Shown here: piece by piece, positions 1-8,981 of the stretch
Position numbering within the stretch: the stretch's first letter is position 1
Layout: every line of letters begins with the position of its first letter
Assembly: GCA_002699125.1 (NCBI GenBank)
Contig: PABI01000067.1
Coordinates: 1 to 64,000, forward strand
Direction of reading: 5' to 3'
DNA: 64,000 bases
Source of the DNA: Anaerolineaceae bacterium
GTDB lineage: Bacteria; Chloroflexota; Anaerolineae; Promineifilales; Promineifilaceae
The notes under the pieces: generated by a model
Database searches by the model: none
Told to the model about the DNA's origin: nothing
Seen by the model: the letters and a program-made list of their open reading frames with translations, nothing else
Translations under genes and position numbers: made by a program

Positions 1-382
1 TATTCAATGACGCATGATTTAGATATTCTGGTTGCCTTTCATTTGTTTGGGCAACCTGTACAAACTTAGGTGTCCGGTAGAGAAACGAAAAATTCATTTT
101 GAATTTTTATCAAACGTAATCTGAAATAATTTATCCTTTTTTTATGCTTATAATATAAACCGTTAACATCTTGTTAACCGTTTGATAACAAATCGAACCA
201 GTTTTAGACAACAAGCAAACTTAACTATTTAAGTCACAAAACAAAATCAATTTCATTTGCAGTCAGGCCCGAAATTGGAAGTCAGGAGGCCAGGGTCGTT
301 TGGGCTGCTTCATAGGCAGGGGTAACTGTACCATACGTGAGCTCCACGCGGTGCAGTATTTGTATTTGTGGAGAAAAAAGTT
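1..382. other. AT-rich upstream region of the polysaccharide locus
   Basis: This stretch holds no convincing gene. The first 250 bases are much more AT-rich than the rest of the window. A 7-bp inverted repeat (GGTTGCC at 30-36, GGCAACC at 50-56) could form a hairpin but has no T-run after it. A promoter-like element lies near 149-178 and is listed separately. Bases 263-367 are GC-richer and could form local stems, but I recognise no riboswitch family in them. Confidence 0.5.
149..178 (+). promoter_or_regulatory. putative promoter -10 with operator-like GTTAAC inverted pair
   Basis: A perfect TATAAT lies at 149-154 in AT-rich DNA. Directly downstream, GTTAAC occurs at 162-167 and again at 173-178, each self-palindromic and together forming a dyad over the likely transcription start. 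No good -35 element is visible at 16-18 bp. The position ahead of the whole polysaccharide locus makes this a plausible regulated promoter, but it is only a motif match. Confidence 0.4.
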
Positions 383-607
383 ATGGAGACTGTCCACTAT
401 GGTCGCAAAACGTTCTCTATCACCAGAGGAACGGCCGTACTCAAAAGTACCGAAATAACGGAAAAACCGCTGCGCCATGAGGATGAACAAGCTTTTACCC
501 AACGCCTGGTGCACAAATATGGTCATCTACAAGGAACCGTTGAAATTGTTATTCGCGACGGCCGTCCCAATTACGCTGTCCTCAAGTTTCCAGAAATCTG
601 CAAGTAA
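383..607 (+). CDS. small hypothetical protein (74 aa)
   Basis: I do not recognise this protein. I chose ATG 383 because GGAG lies 9 bases upstream; an in-frame GTG at 368 would give 79 residues. It is a charged, soluble-looking polypeptide without signal peptide or membrane segment. Its basic N-terminal part (HYGRKTFS) is followed by an acidic middle, and it ends in FPEICK. It is co-oriented with and 72 bases upstream of the initiating glycosyltransferase, so it may be the first gene of the polysaccharide operon. Two ACGGCCGT palindromes fall inside it (431 and 558). Function is unknown. Confidence 0.6.
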   Translation: METVHYGRKTFSITRGTAVLKSTEITEKPLRHEDEQAFTQRLVHKYGHLQGTVEIVIRDGRPNYAVLKFPEICK

Positions 608-679
608 CCGTTGTCCCTAAACAATATGCTCAAGAGCAGTCAAGCTCTGTTTTATTTGTTCAGGATTGGAAGATAAGAG

Positions 680-1441
680 ATGCAAGAAGTTCCTGTAAGA
701 CAATTAGAAAACATTCAGTGGCTACAGCGGGAACCCCTCTCTGACGGCATTAGCCGGATTACCCGATATTATTTTTTCAAGCGTGTGTTTGACGTCACGG
801 TCACACTGTGGGCGCTCATTTTGCTCTTGCCGTCGATGCTAATCGTTGCCCTTCTCATCAGGCTAGACAGTCCAGGGCCAGCGATCTTTAAGCAGGAACG
901 GGTTGGCGCGGTGCGGAAAATGAGGAACGGCCGTATCGTTTGGGTCATCCGCACCTTCTCCTTTTATAAATTTCGTACCATGCGCACAGACATCGATGCC
1001 AAGCTCCATCAACAATATATGGAAGCTTACATTTCGGGCGATGAGTCTAAAATGTCTGAGCTGCAACCCGACACCAAAAGCGCCAAGTCATACAAATTAA
1101 ACGGCGATCCACGTATTACGCGCATGGGTAAACTGCTGCGCCGGCTAAGCCTGGATGAATTGCCGCAGCTTTGGAACATTATCAAAGGGGATATGAGCCT
1201 GGTAGGACCGCGCCCGCCCATTCCTTATGAAGTAGAAAAATACGAGAACCGCCATCTTGGCCGTTTGGCAGCATTGCCGGGTCTGACGGGATTGTGGCAG
1301 GTAAGCGGCCGTTGTGAAACCACCTTTGAAGAGATGGTGCAGCTCGATCTGGAATATATCGAAAAGCAGTCCATCTGGCTTGACATCAAGATTCTCCTAA
1401 GAACCGTACCGGCTGTCATTACTGCAAAAGGAGCAGGATAA
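680..1441 (+). CDS. undecaprenyl-phosphate sugar-1-phosphate transferase (bacterial sugar transferase family)
   Basis: The 253-residue protein belongs to the bacterial sugar transferase family (WbaP/ExoY-like catalytic domain). This family moves a sugar-1-phosphate from a nucleotide sugar to undecaprenyl phosphate and starts repeat-unit assembly on the inner face of the membrane. Visible features are a hydrophobic segment at about residues 36-60 preceded by KRVFD, the FYKFRTM block after it, then [11 protein letters not shown] and the signature [11 protein letters not shown], and [12 protein letters not shown] near the C-terminus. It is the short form without the extra N-terminal membrane domain of WbaP. 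A GGAAG box precedes ATG 680. The next gene starts one base after its stop. The sugar donor cannot be told from sequence. Confidence 0.93.
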   Translation: MQEVPVRQLENIQWLQREPLSDGISRITRYYFFKRVFDVTVTLWALILLLPSMLIVALLIRLDSPGPAIFKQERVGAVRKMRNGRIVWVIRTFSFYKFRTMRTDIDAKLHQQYMEAYISGDESKMSELQPDTKSAKSYKLNGDPRITRMGKLLRRLSLDELPQLWNIIKGDMSLVGPRPPIPYEVEKYENRHLGRLAALPGLTGLWQVSGRCETTFEEMVQLDLEYIEKQSIWLDIKILLRTVPAVITAKGAG

Positions 1442-1442
1442 C

Positions 1443-2570
1443 ATGAACAAGCTAAAAATTGGCGTTATTGGATGTGGATATTGGGGACCAAATCTGATCA
1501 GGAACTTCATAGAAATCCCTACAGCGACGATGGAAGCGGTAGCCGATTTAGATGAACAGCGCTTGACCCATATACGTACCTGTTACCCGCAAATTCCGCA
1601 CATTACCCGCGATCATCGCGATCTATTTGAATTGGGTCTGGATGCTGTGGTCATTAGCACGCCGCCACAAACCCACTTTGCACTGGCAAAGGAATGTCTG
1701 CAACACGGCTTGCACGTGCTGGTGGAGAAACCGCTAACCACAACCAGCGAAGACGCGCGCAAGCTTATCAAACTGGCCAAAAAGCAGAACCGCCTGCTGA
1801 TGGTGGGGCATACCTTCGAGTACAACCCGGCTGTACACGCCTTAAAAGAGATGATTGTTAGTGGAGAGCTAGGCGATATTCATTACATTGACGCTGTTCG
1901 CGCCAGTCTGGGTCTGTTTCATCCCACGCTAAACGTTATTTGGGATCTGGCGCCTCACGATATTTCCATCCTGATTCACCTCTTGGGTCAAAAACCGACC
2001 AGCGTGAGTACCCAAGGTGTGGCCTATATTCAGAAAGATGTGGAGGACATCGCCTACATGACCTTGATGTTCCCCAACAATGTCCTGTCCCACATTCGGT
2101 TGAGCTGGCTGGACCCCTGCAAGACACGGCGCATCACGGTGATTGGCAGTAAAAAAATGGCGGTCTACGACGATGTGGAAAGCCACGAAAAGATAAAGGT
2201 GTATGACAAGCGCGTTAAGGCGATTCGTCGTACCGATACTTATGGCGAATTTCAGTTTGCCTACCATTACGGCAGCGTCGTTAGCCCGTACATCCACCTG
2301 CAAGAGCCGCTGCGCGTAGAGTGCCAGCATTTTCTGGATTGCATTCTTCATGACGAGACGCCTTTGACAAATGGGCAAAACGGTTTGCGGGTTGTGGAGA
2401 TTATCGAAGCGGCGCAGCAATCTCTGAAAAATCAGGGCGAGCAGGTGGCAATTGCTGATGGCGGCCTGGTTACGCTTAAGAAAAATGGACATCGGGAACT
2501 TGTAAACGGCCGTCCGCCCGTCACCGTCAATAACAAAAAGTCTGAATTTATCAATCAAGCAACGCAATAA
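1443..2570 (+). CDS. Gfo/Idh/MocA-family NAD-dependent sugar oxidoreductase
   Basis: This 375-residue protein has an N-terminal Rossmann fold with the nucleotide-binding motif VIGCGYWGPN at about residues 8-17 and the family EKP motif (VEKPLTT, about residue 95). It ends with the C-terminal alpha/beta domain typical of Gfo/Idh/MocA enzymes. The best functional analogy is WlbA-type UDP-sugar 3-dehydrogenases, because a DegT aminotransferase follows directly: oxidation to a 3-keto sugar and then transamination gives a 3-amino sugar. That pathway is an inference from the pairing. A strong AAAGGAG precedes ATG 1443, and the gene is tightly coupled to the upstream transferase. An ACGGCCGT copy lies at 2506. 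Confidence 0.88.
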   Translation: MNKLKIGVIGCGYWGPNLIRNFIEIPTATMEAVADLDEQRLTHIRTCYPQIPHITRDHRDLFELGLDAVVISTPPQTHFALAKECLQHGLHVLVEKPLTTTSEDARKLIKLAKKQNRLLMVGHTFEYNPAVHALKEMIVSGELGDIHYIDAVRASLGLFHPTLNVIWDLAPHDISILIHLLGQKPTSVSTQGVAYIQKDVEDIAYMTLMFPNNVLSHIRLSWLDPCKTRRITVIGSKKMAVYDDVESHEKIKVYDKRVKAIRRTDTYGEFQFAYHYGSVVSPYIHLQEPLRVECQHFLDCILHDETPLTNGQNGLRVVEIIEAAQQSLKNQGEQVAIADGGLVTLKKNGHRELVNGRPPVTVNNKKSEFINQATQ

Positions 2571-2589
2571 GCAGCAGCGGGTATAAAAA

Positions 2590-3693
2590 ATGAAAGTACC
2601 TTTTGTAGATCTCCAACATGAATATCAGGGTATTAAAGATGAAATTGATGTGGCCATTGCCGGGGTACTGAACCGCTCGGATTATGTTCTGGGCAAGCCG
2701 GTACGTGACTTTGAGCCAGCCTTTGCCGATTACTGCGAGGCGGCTCATGCTGTGGGGGTTGACTCGGGTTACTCAGCGCTGGAGCTGATTTTACGGGCTT
2801 ACGGCATTGGGCCGGGCGACGAAGTTATCACCGCCGCAAACACCTTTATTGCCACCGCCCTGGCAATCTCCAACTGCGGCGCACGCCCGGTTCTGGTGGA
2901 TGTTGATCCGGCAACGTATAACCTGGACCCAACTTTGCTGGAAAGCGCCATCACCCCGGCCACGCGGGCCATTATGCCAGTTCACCTTTATGGTCAGCCG
3001 GCGGATATGGACGCTATTCTCGCCATTGCCCAAAAACACGGCCTGCGCGTGATCGAAGATGCCTGCCAGGCACACGGCGCACGGTACAAAGGTCGGCGTG
3101 CCGGCAGCCTGGGGGATGCTGCTGCCTTTAGTTTTTATCCGAGCAAGAACCTGGGTGCTTATGGAGACGGGGGCATGGTGGTGACCAATGATACGGCCGT
3201 TGCCGAGCAGGTCCGAATCTTGCGCAATGTGGGTCAGTCGGCCAAATATCAGCATCAGGTCAAGGGGTTTAACCATCGGCTGGATTCTATGCAAGCGGCC
3301 GTGCTTTGCGTGAAGCTGCCTTATTTAGATGCCGGCAATGCGTGGCGTCGGGAAGCGGCCGATCGCTATAACGAGCTTCTGGATGATACGGCCGTCACCA
3401 TACCCGCTGCCGCCGACTGGGCAGAACACGTCTACCATCTTTACATCATCCAGGTAGACAACCGGGAACAGCTGCAAGCACACCTGACCGAGGCCGGGAT
3501 TGCCACCGGCATCCATTACCCAATCCCTATCCACCTTCAGCCCGCCTATGCTGATTTAGGCCATAAACCAGGTGACTTCCCAGTTACAGAACAACTGGCT
3601 CAGCGTATCCTGTCCTTGCCTATGTACCCCGGTATTACGCCAGAAGCCATCGACTACACTGCCCGGACAATCAACAACTTTATCGCCGAATAA
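2590..3693 (+). CDS. DegT/DnrJ/EryC1/StrS-family PLP-dependent sugar aminotransferase
   Basis: The 367-residue protein is a complete member of the DegT/DnrJ/EryC1/StrS aminotransferases, which transaminate keto nucleotide sugars using glutamate. Diagnostic stretches are the N-terminal VPFVDL, GPGDEVITAANTF, the cofactor aspartate in VIEDACQAHGA, and the PLP-binding lysine in YPSKNLGAYGDGG at about residue 186. It sits 19 bases after the Gfo/Idh/MocA dehydrogenase, and together they look like a two-step amino-sugar module feeding the polysaccharide. Regiospecificity cannot be read by eye. Confidence 0.92.
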   Translation: MKVPFVDLQHEYQGIKDEIDVAIAGVLNRSDYVLGKPVRDFEPAFADYCEAAHAVGVDSGYSALELILRAYGIGPGDEVITAANTFIATALAISNCGARPVLVDVDPATYNLDPTLLESAITPATRAIMPVHLYGQPADMDAILAIAQKHGLRVIEDACQAHGARYKGRRAGSLGDAAAFSFYPSKNLGAYGDGGMVVTNDTAVAEQVRILRNVGQSAKYQHQVKGFNHRLDSMQAAVLCVKLPYLDAGNAWRREAADRYNELLDDTAVTIPAAADWAEHVYHLYIIQVDNREQLQAHLTEAGIATGIHYPIPIHLQPAYADLGHKPGDFPVTEQLAQRILSLPMYPGITPEAIDYTARTINNFIAE

Positions 3694-3762
3694 ATTTTGA
3701 ACGCAGCATAAACTTCAAGACTCATTGCTCTTCGCTCGTTCAAAGAAAACAGGAATAACAAG

Positions 3763-6700
3763 ATGATTCATGCTATTTCAAGAAAAACTATTATTGGATT
3801 GATTTTCATCCTTGTTGCTTCCTTGTTGTTTGTTTTTCCAACGGGCAGTCATTTGACGTCAGCTCAGCCCACTGTTACCGCGCCGCGTGTGATACGCACC
3901 TTTGATAATGATGATTTGGGATTAATAAATCCGGCTGGTCTTGTTTTTTCCACCAGGAGTAATCTTTTTCACGTCATCGAAGCGGATAATTTGCGTCCGC
4001 CACTTACTGAGAACAGCGATATCGTCAGGATAGCGCCCTATGCCGAAAGAATGGGGACAGATCGTCTAGCCACCACGATTCAAAACCCAACAAATGTGGC
4101 TTTTGATGATTATCGTCGTCGGATGCTTATCCTCAAGTCTGCGCCCGATGTCTTGGTTACGATAGAGGAAAATGCCGAAGGCAATTTGAATCCAAGCACG
4201 TTGCTGCAGCAGGATATTAGCCATTTTGGGCTTCAAGACCCGCAAGGGGTAACCGTCGATCCAGACAATGGCCGTCTATTTGTGCTGGATGCTGTCGGAC
4301 CGCAACTTATTCGGATAGAACCAGACAGTGAAGGCAATTTCGCGAATGGGGTGGTTACCCGAGTGGATTTACAGCCAACCGGCTTAATCGCGCCTCAGGG
4401 CATTGCCTACAACCCCAATAACAACAGCCTGTTTGTGTTAGAGCCGCAAGCACAGCAGTTGGTGGAGCTGACAACAACCGGCCAGCACCTGAGCACTCGC
4501 ACTTTTGTGGATTTTACGCTTAACGGGAAGCAAAGCATGTCTTTTGCCCCAACCAGTGACGTGACAGACGATCCGGCGAACCTGAGCTTGTTTATTGTCA
4601 GTCATGATGGTGAATTAGTCGACAGCCCGTCGGGAAACGGCCGTACCACCGGTCAACTGGTCGAAATCTCTTTGTTGCCCCAACTCGATCTGGTGCCGGG
4701 TATCCCTGTAGATTCGGTCACGCTGCAAAATTTAACACAAACATCCGGCTTTTCGCCGCCAAGCCCTGATCCATCAGGGATAGCCTATCTTTCTGGTTCC
4801 AATTCGTTGATTATCAGCGACGGGGAGGTCAACGAAATGCCACCCTACTTTACCGGCGACAATCTGTTTGAATCCAGTCTGCCCGGAAATTTACTAAACA
4901 CCTATACCACCGTGGATTTCTCCAATGAACCTACAGGCATTGCGTTCAATCCAGCCAATAACTTCATTTACATCACTGATGATACCGGCGATCGGGGTGT
5001 TTTTGAGCTGAATCCGGGTTCAGATGGTTTGTACAACACTGTTGATGACGTCATTACCTACTTCGACACCGGTTCATCTTCCGACCCGGAAGGCATTGCG
5101 TACGGGCAGGGCCGCTTATACGTTTCAGATGGTGAAAACGGCGAGCTGTATACGATCAATCTGGGGACAAATGGTGTGCTTGACCCCAATGACACGTTGA
5201 CCCAGTTTGACACTTCTGTCTTTGGCATTGAAGATCCGGAAGGCGTTGAATATGATCCTGATAACGGTCACCTCTATCTGCTCTCCAGCAATGACGAAGC
5301 TATTGCCGAAATTGAAACGAATGGGACCCTATTACGCTATCTGGATATCACACCGCTTAACTCAATTAAGGCAGCCGGCCTGGCCTACGCACCGGCCAGC
5401 GGTAACCTGTCGCAGCGGAATCTTTATATTGTGGATCGGGCCGTTGATAACGGGGCTGATCCAAACGAAAATGATGGGCGGCTCTATGAAATCGCCTACA
5501 CACATTTAAGTTCAGGTAACCCAACAGCAACCATTCCCCCAACGGTGACACCACCAGGGCCAAGCCCAACGCCATCGGCTACGGGTACCAACACGCCAAT
5601 TCCCACGCCTTCCAATACGCCAGGGCCTGGGGATGCTACGCTAGAGGTGCGGGTTGCGGCCGTTTCCGATGATGCCGAAGAGGGAACCGGTGGTGCTATG
5701 ACCTTATCTGGGGATCTGGACCTGGCCCAGGAAAACATCGGGATGCGCTTTACAGCGCTTTCCATTCCAGCCGGGGCCACCATTACCAATGCCTACCTCG
5801 TGATGACCCCGGAAGACACGAACACAGACGCTGCTTCTGTCACGATTGTGGGTGAAGACAGCAACGATGCCGTGACGTTTACCACTACCAGCGGCAATAT
5901 TACCGGACGGCCGTTTACCACCGCATCCGTTAACTGGACCCTCTCCGCCTGGACGGCCGGGCAGGTGGTTCAGTCACCCAATATCACGGGCATTATCCAG
6001 GAAATCGTTAATCGCCCAGGCTGGAGCAGTGGCAATGATCTGGTTATCATCCTCACCACTGGCACCGGTGAGCGAGACGCCGTCTCTTTTGACATAGACA
6101 GTGGTGCGGCACCATTGCTGCATGTAGATTACAGCTTTGGCGCAACAGCCACCAACACACCAATCCCAACAAACACCCCCACGAATACGGCGACGGCAAC
6201 CAATACACCAATCGGGCCGACGGCAACCAATACCGCCACCGGCACAGCAACCAACACCCCGGTTCCCGGCACGCCCACAAACACGCCGACTGCTACAAAT
6301 ACAGCCACAGCCAGTGCAACGGCCACGGCATCGCCCACGCCAGATGGCAGCGGCGGCACCTTTACCTTTACGGCCGTTGCCGATGCGGCCGTGCTGGCTA
6401 ATCGTCCCGGCAATAACTTTGGCAGTTCTTCTACTCTGGCCGTAGATGGTTCACCAATCATCAACAGCTATCTGCGTTTTAATGTGCAGGGCGTTACCGG
6501 CAGCATCAACAGCGTGACGCTGCGCATTTGGGCCAATTCAGCCAATACCACCGGCATTGACGCAGCTGGCGTGACCGACAACAGCTGGGGAGAAACCACC
6601 ATCACTTACAACAATGCGCCGGCCGCTGGTTCTACTCTGGGCAGCTCTGGCGTAATTAACAGTGGGACTTGGGTCGAGATGGACGTGACGGGCTTCATTA

Positions 6701-7710
6701 GCGGGAATGGCCTGGCCAGCTTCATGATTCGCACCGCAGACAGCAATCGAATTAACTTCGACAGCCGCGAGGCCGCCAACGTGCCGGAACTGATCATCGT
6801 TAGCAGCGGTGGACCGCCACCAGCGACAGCCACACCATCGGCAACGGCCGTTCCTACCAATTCACCCACGCCTGGCCCGTCACCTACGCCAACGGCGACG
6901 TCCATTGCCCCTACAGCAACCGCGACGGCTACCGCGTCACCGACACCAGAACCAGGCGCGGGCGAAACAATCTATCTCAGTGGCGTGAACGCTGGCACAG
7001 CGGGTAGTGTCGCCTTTGATGACGAAGACGTGCTGACCCTGGATACGGACACAGGCACCTGGGCTCTTTACTTCGACGGCTCTGACCTGGGCATCTCGCT
7101 CAATAATCTGGACGCCTTCTACCAAATGGCCGATGGCAGCTTGCTTATGAGTTTTATCCGTAACCAAACCATCGGCTCCCTGGCCAACGTCGATGATTCC
7201 GATATTGTGCGCTTCATTCCCACATCCCTGGGTGACACCACAGCCGGCACGTTTGAGATGTATCTAGACGGTTCAGATGTGGACCTAAACTCAGGCGGTG
7301 AAGATATAGACGCGATTGGCTTTACGCCAGACGGCCGTCTTCTCATTAGCACCCTGGGTACCTACAGTGCCGGCATCACCGGCGCGGGCAACGATTTACT
7401 GGTGCTCGATGGCGGCGTCTTTGGTGACAACACCAGCGGCACTTGGGCGCTCTACTTTGATGGCGAAGATGTGGAGCTTACTGACAGCACAGAAAATATC
7501 AGCGGCGTCTGGGTTGCGGCCAATGGCGACATTTATCTGGCTACCTCCGGTGCCTTCACGGTCACCGGGGCATCCGGCGATGGTGCAGACATCTTCATCT
7601 GTACGCCAGGCTCACTGGGCAGCAACACCAGTTGTACCTACAGTTTTTATTGGGATGGCTCAGCTTCTGGCATGGGCACCCCCATAGATGGTTTTTTCAT
7701 CGAGCCGTAA
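3763..7710 (+). CDS. giant secreted protein: propeller-like repeats, DNRLRE-like domains and Thr/Pro linkers
   Basis: The 1315-residue protein begins with a signal peptide (about residues 1-35, ending near SAQP). Residues 35-585 consist of repeating units of the type DPEGIAYGQGRLYVSD, resembling NHL/SMP-30-like beta-propeller blades. A first Thr/Pro linker (about 586-622) is followed by a beta-sandwich (622-790). A second linker of TATNTPIPTNTP type (793-863) leads to a DNRLRE/CBM96-like domain (864-1015). After a third linker, the C-terminal part (1066-1315) has three imperfect units around TWALYFDGSD. No sortase or lipid anchor is visible. It is probably an extracellular structural or carbohydrate-binding protein; its place between sugar-precursor genes and wzz suggests that it works with the polymer. 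No catalytic motif was found. Confidence 0.8.
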   Translation: MIHAISRKTIIGLIFILVASLLFVFPTGSHLTSAQPTVTAPRVIRTFDNDDLGLINPAGLVFSTRSNLFHVIEADNLRPPLTENSDIVRIAPYAERMGTDRLATTIQNPTNVAFDDYRRRMLILKSAPDVLVTIEENAEGNLNPSTLLQQDISHFGLQDPQGVTVDPDNGRLFVLDAVGPQLIRIEPDSEGNFANGVVTRVDLQPTGLIAPQGIAYNPNNNSLFVLEPQAQQLVELTTTGQHLSTRTFVDFTLNGKQSMSFAPTSDVTDDPANLSLFIVSHDGELVDSPSGNGRTTGQLVEISLLPQLDLVPGIPVDSVTLQNLTQTSGFSPPSPDPSGIAYLSGSNSLIISDGEVNEMPPYFTGDNLFESSLPGNLLNTYTTVDFSNEPTGIAFNPANNFIYITDDTGDRGVFELNPGSDGLYNTVDDVITYFDTGSSSDPEGIAYGQGRLYVSDGENGELYTINLGTNGVLDPNDTLTQFDTSVFGIEDPEGVEYDPDNGHLYLLSSNDEAIAEIETNGTLLRYLDITPLNSIKAAGLAYAPASGNLSQRNLYIVDRAVDNGADPNENDGRLYEIAYTHLSSGNPTATIPPTVTPPGPSPTPSATGTNTPIPTPSNTPGPGDATLEVRVAAVSDDAEEGTGGAMTLSGDLDLAQENIGMRFTALSIPAGATITNAYLVMTPEDTNTDAASVTIVGEDSNDAVTFTTTSGNITGRPFTTASVNWTLSAWTAGQVVQSPNITGIIQEIVNRPGWSSGNDLVIILTTGTGERDAVSFDIDSGAAPLLHVDYSFGATATNTPIPTNTPTNTATATNTPIGPTATNTATGTATNTPVPGTPTNTPTATNTATASATATASPTPDGSGGTFTFTAVADAAVLANRPGNNFGSSSTLAVDGSPIINSYLRFNVQGVTGSINSVTLRIWANSANTTGIDAAGVTDNSWGETTITYNNAPAAGSTLGSSGVINSGTWVEMDVTGFISGNGLASFMIRTADSNRINFDSREAANVPELIIVSSGGPPPATATPSATAVPTNSPTPGPSPTPTATSIAPTATATATASPTPEPGAGETIYLSGVNAGTAGSVAFDDEDVLTLDTDTGTWALYFDGSDLGISLNNLDAFYQMADGSLLMSFIRNQTIGSLANVDDSDIVRFIPTSLGDTTAGTFEMYLDGSDVDLNSGGEDIDAIGFTPDGRLLISTLGTYSAGITGAGNDLLVLDGGVFGDNTSGTWALYFDGEDVELTDSTENISGVWVAANGDIYLATSGAFTVTGASGDGADIFICTPGSLGSNTSCTYSFYWDGSASGMGTPIDGFFIEP

Positions 7711-7719
7711 GCACACGTT

Positions 7720-7746
7720 TGTCACCCCGCCTTTGCGGGAATGACA
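7720..7746. repeat. short inverted repeat of the GTCATTCCCGC family
   Basis: TGTCACCCCGCCTTTGCGGGAATGACA-type dyad between the giant secreted protein and the Wzz-like gene. The arms are TGTCA...CCCGC and GCGGG...TGACA. A longer element with the same core lies at 42328-42390. Such dispersed palindromes are common in environmental bacteria. Here it could also act as a weak transcript hairpin, but it lacks a T-run. Confidence 0.7.
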
Positions 7747-7795
7747 CCTAACCTGATTCTTTTCCTATAAGTTCAAATCGAGGCAGCAGACAATT

Positions 7796-8977
7796 ATGGA
7801 ACTCAAAATCTATCTCCAAATTATTCAGAAGTATTGGTGGCTCATCCTGGGGGCTTTTGTTCTCACCCTGATTCCTACCTACCTTTTTGTTAATAGCCAA
7901 CCCTGGATTTACGAAACAGAGGCGACCTTTGTCATCCGCCCCCGTTCTGGCTTGGCTGCCAACGATGACGAGATTGTCGATGCCCTGGATACGATCAGCC
8001 GGCGGGTTGAAATTAACACAACCTTTGCCGAGGTTTCCAGCAGCAGCTGGATTAAGCAGCAGGCCATTGAAAGATTGGCATTATCGCCCGAAGATCAGCA
8101 AGGCTTAAAAGTTAATGGCAGAGTTGTTGCTGGAACCAACATTTTAGAGATCAGCGTCCAGGGGCCAGACCCTGAAATTGTGCAAACTTTTGCCAATGCT
8201 GTCAGTCGGGAAACGCTCACCTACGTCAGCAATCTCTACGATGTTTTTGAACTGGAACCACTGGATGCTGCCGACCTGCCTACCGCTCCCGTTAGTCCGA
8301 ATAAGGCGCTTAATCTGGCCTTGGGTGGGGGCCTGGGCTTGCTGCTAGGAATTGGCCTCGTTTTCTTTGTGGAATATTTGCAGGAGCCGGTTCAAGTGGA
8401 TTCCCGTATCAACGTGATCGATTTAGAAACTGGTGCCTATAATCAATCTTATTTCATGCTGCGCTTGCGGCAGGAATTGAGCCGGTCCAGGCATAATAAC
8501 TACTCCTTCTCCCTGGCCCTGATCAAAGTTTACCATCGTGGCCTGATGCACAATACGGAGCAGTTTGTCCCGGCCACTTCGGCATTTCGGCTTATCCTTA
8601 ACAGCCTGGAGCCTAATTTGCGCGAAGAAGATATTGTGGCGCATTTAGGACAGAACACGTTTGCTCTGCTGCTGCCGCACATGCCCGGTGATGCAACGCA
8701 AGATTTATTAACCTTTTTGCGCACCCAGATTGGGCTGGTGAAACCAGAACAAATTGGTGAAGGTCAGGCAGCCGCTATTTACTGCTCAATTGGATTTGTG
8801 GTCTATCGTCAGCAAGAGACGGCGAGTGAATTGTTGGCTCAGGCAGCCCAGGCGCTGGCCGAGGCGGACACGGCCGTTTACGGTAAAGTCCACCAGTTAA
8901 TGCCAACCGCTGCGCAGCTCCCCCACGCCAACGGCCATTCACCCGTCGGCAAACTTTCCCCGGAAGCTGGCAGGTGA
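7796..8977 (+). CDS. Wzz-like chain-length protein fused to a degenerate GGDEF domain
   Basis: The 393-residue protein starts as a Wzz/GumC-type polysaccharide co-polymerase: membrane segment at about residues 13-31, periplasmic coil, PVSPNKALN motif and a second membrane segment at about 175-198. Instead of ending or continuing into a BY-kinase, it runs into a cytoplasmic domain (about 215-390) with the layout of a diguanylate cyclase (DLETGAYNQSYFMLRL at its start). The GGDEF signature itself is replaced by HLGQNTFALLLP (about 281-292), so cyclase activity is very unlikely. It could be a c-di-GMP- or nucleotide-sensing or dimerisation module controlling chain length; that is inference. It is followed 4 bases later by the flippase gene. 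Confidence 0.85.
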   Translation: MELKIYLQIIQKYWWLILGAFVLTLIPTYLFVNSQPWIYETEATFVIRPRSGLAANDDEIVDALDTISRRVEINTTFAEVSSSSWIKQQAIERLALSPEDQQGLKVNGRVVAGTNILEISVQGPDPEIVQTFANAVSRETLTYVSNLYDVFELEPLDAADLPTAPVSPNKALNLALGGGLGLLLGIGLVFFVEYLQEPVQVDSRINVIDLETGAYNQSYFMLRLRQELSRSRHNNYSFSLALIKVYHRGLMHNTEQFVPATSAFRLILNSLEPNLREEDIVAHLGQNTFALLLPHMPGDATQDLLTFLRTQIGLVKPEQIGEGQAAAIYCSIGFVVYRQQETASELLAQAAQALAEADTAVYGKVHQLMPTAAQLPHANGHSPVGKLSPEAGR

Positions 8978-8981
8978 AATT

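Noticed and set aside
263-367. Possible riboswitch before the polysaccharide locus
   Set aside because: Local complementarity exists, but none of the conserved cores I know (c-di-GMP-I/II, cobalamin, TPP, SAM) is present.
6140-6350. Tandem DNA repeats as a possible CRISPR array
   Set aside because: The repeats are short, degenerate and in frame with the secreted protein's TNTP linker; there are no regular spacers or cas genes.
5496-6905. Long antisense frames opposite the Thr/Pro linkers
   Set aside because: They translate to low-complexity Val/Gly/Ala repeats, a by-product of ACN/CCN codons in the linkers, with no ribosome-binding site or homology.
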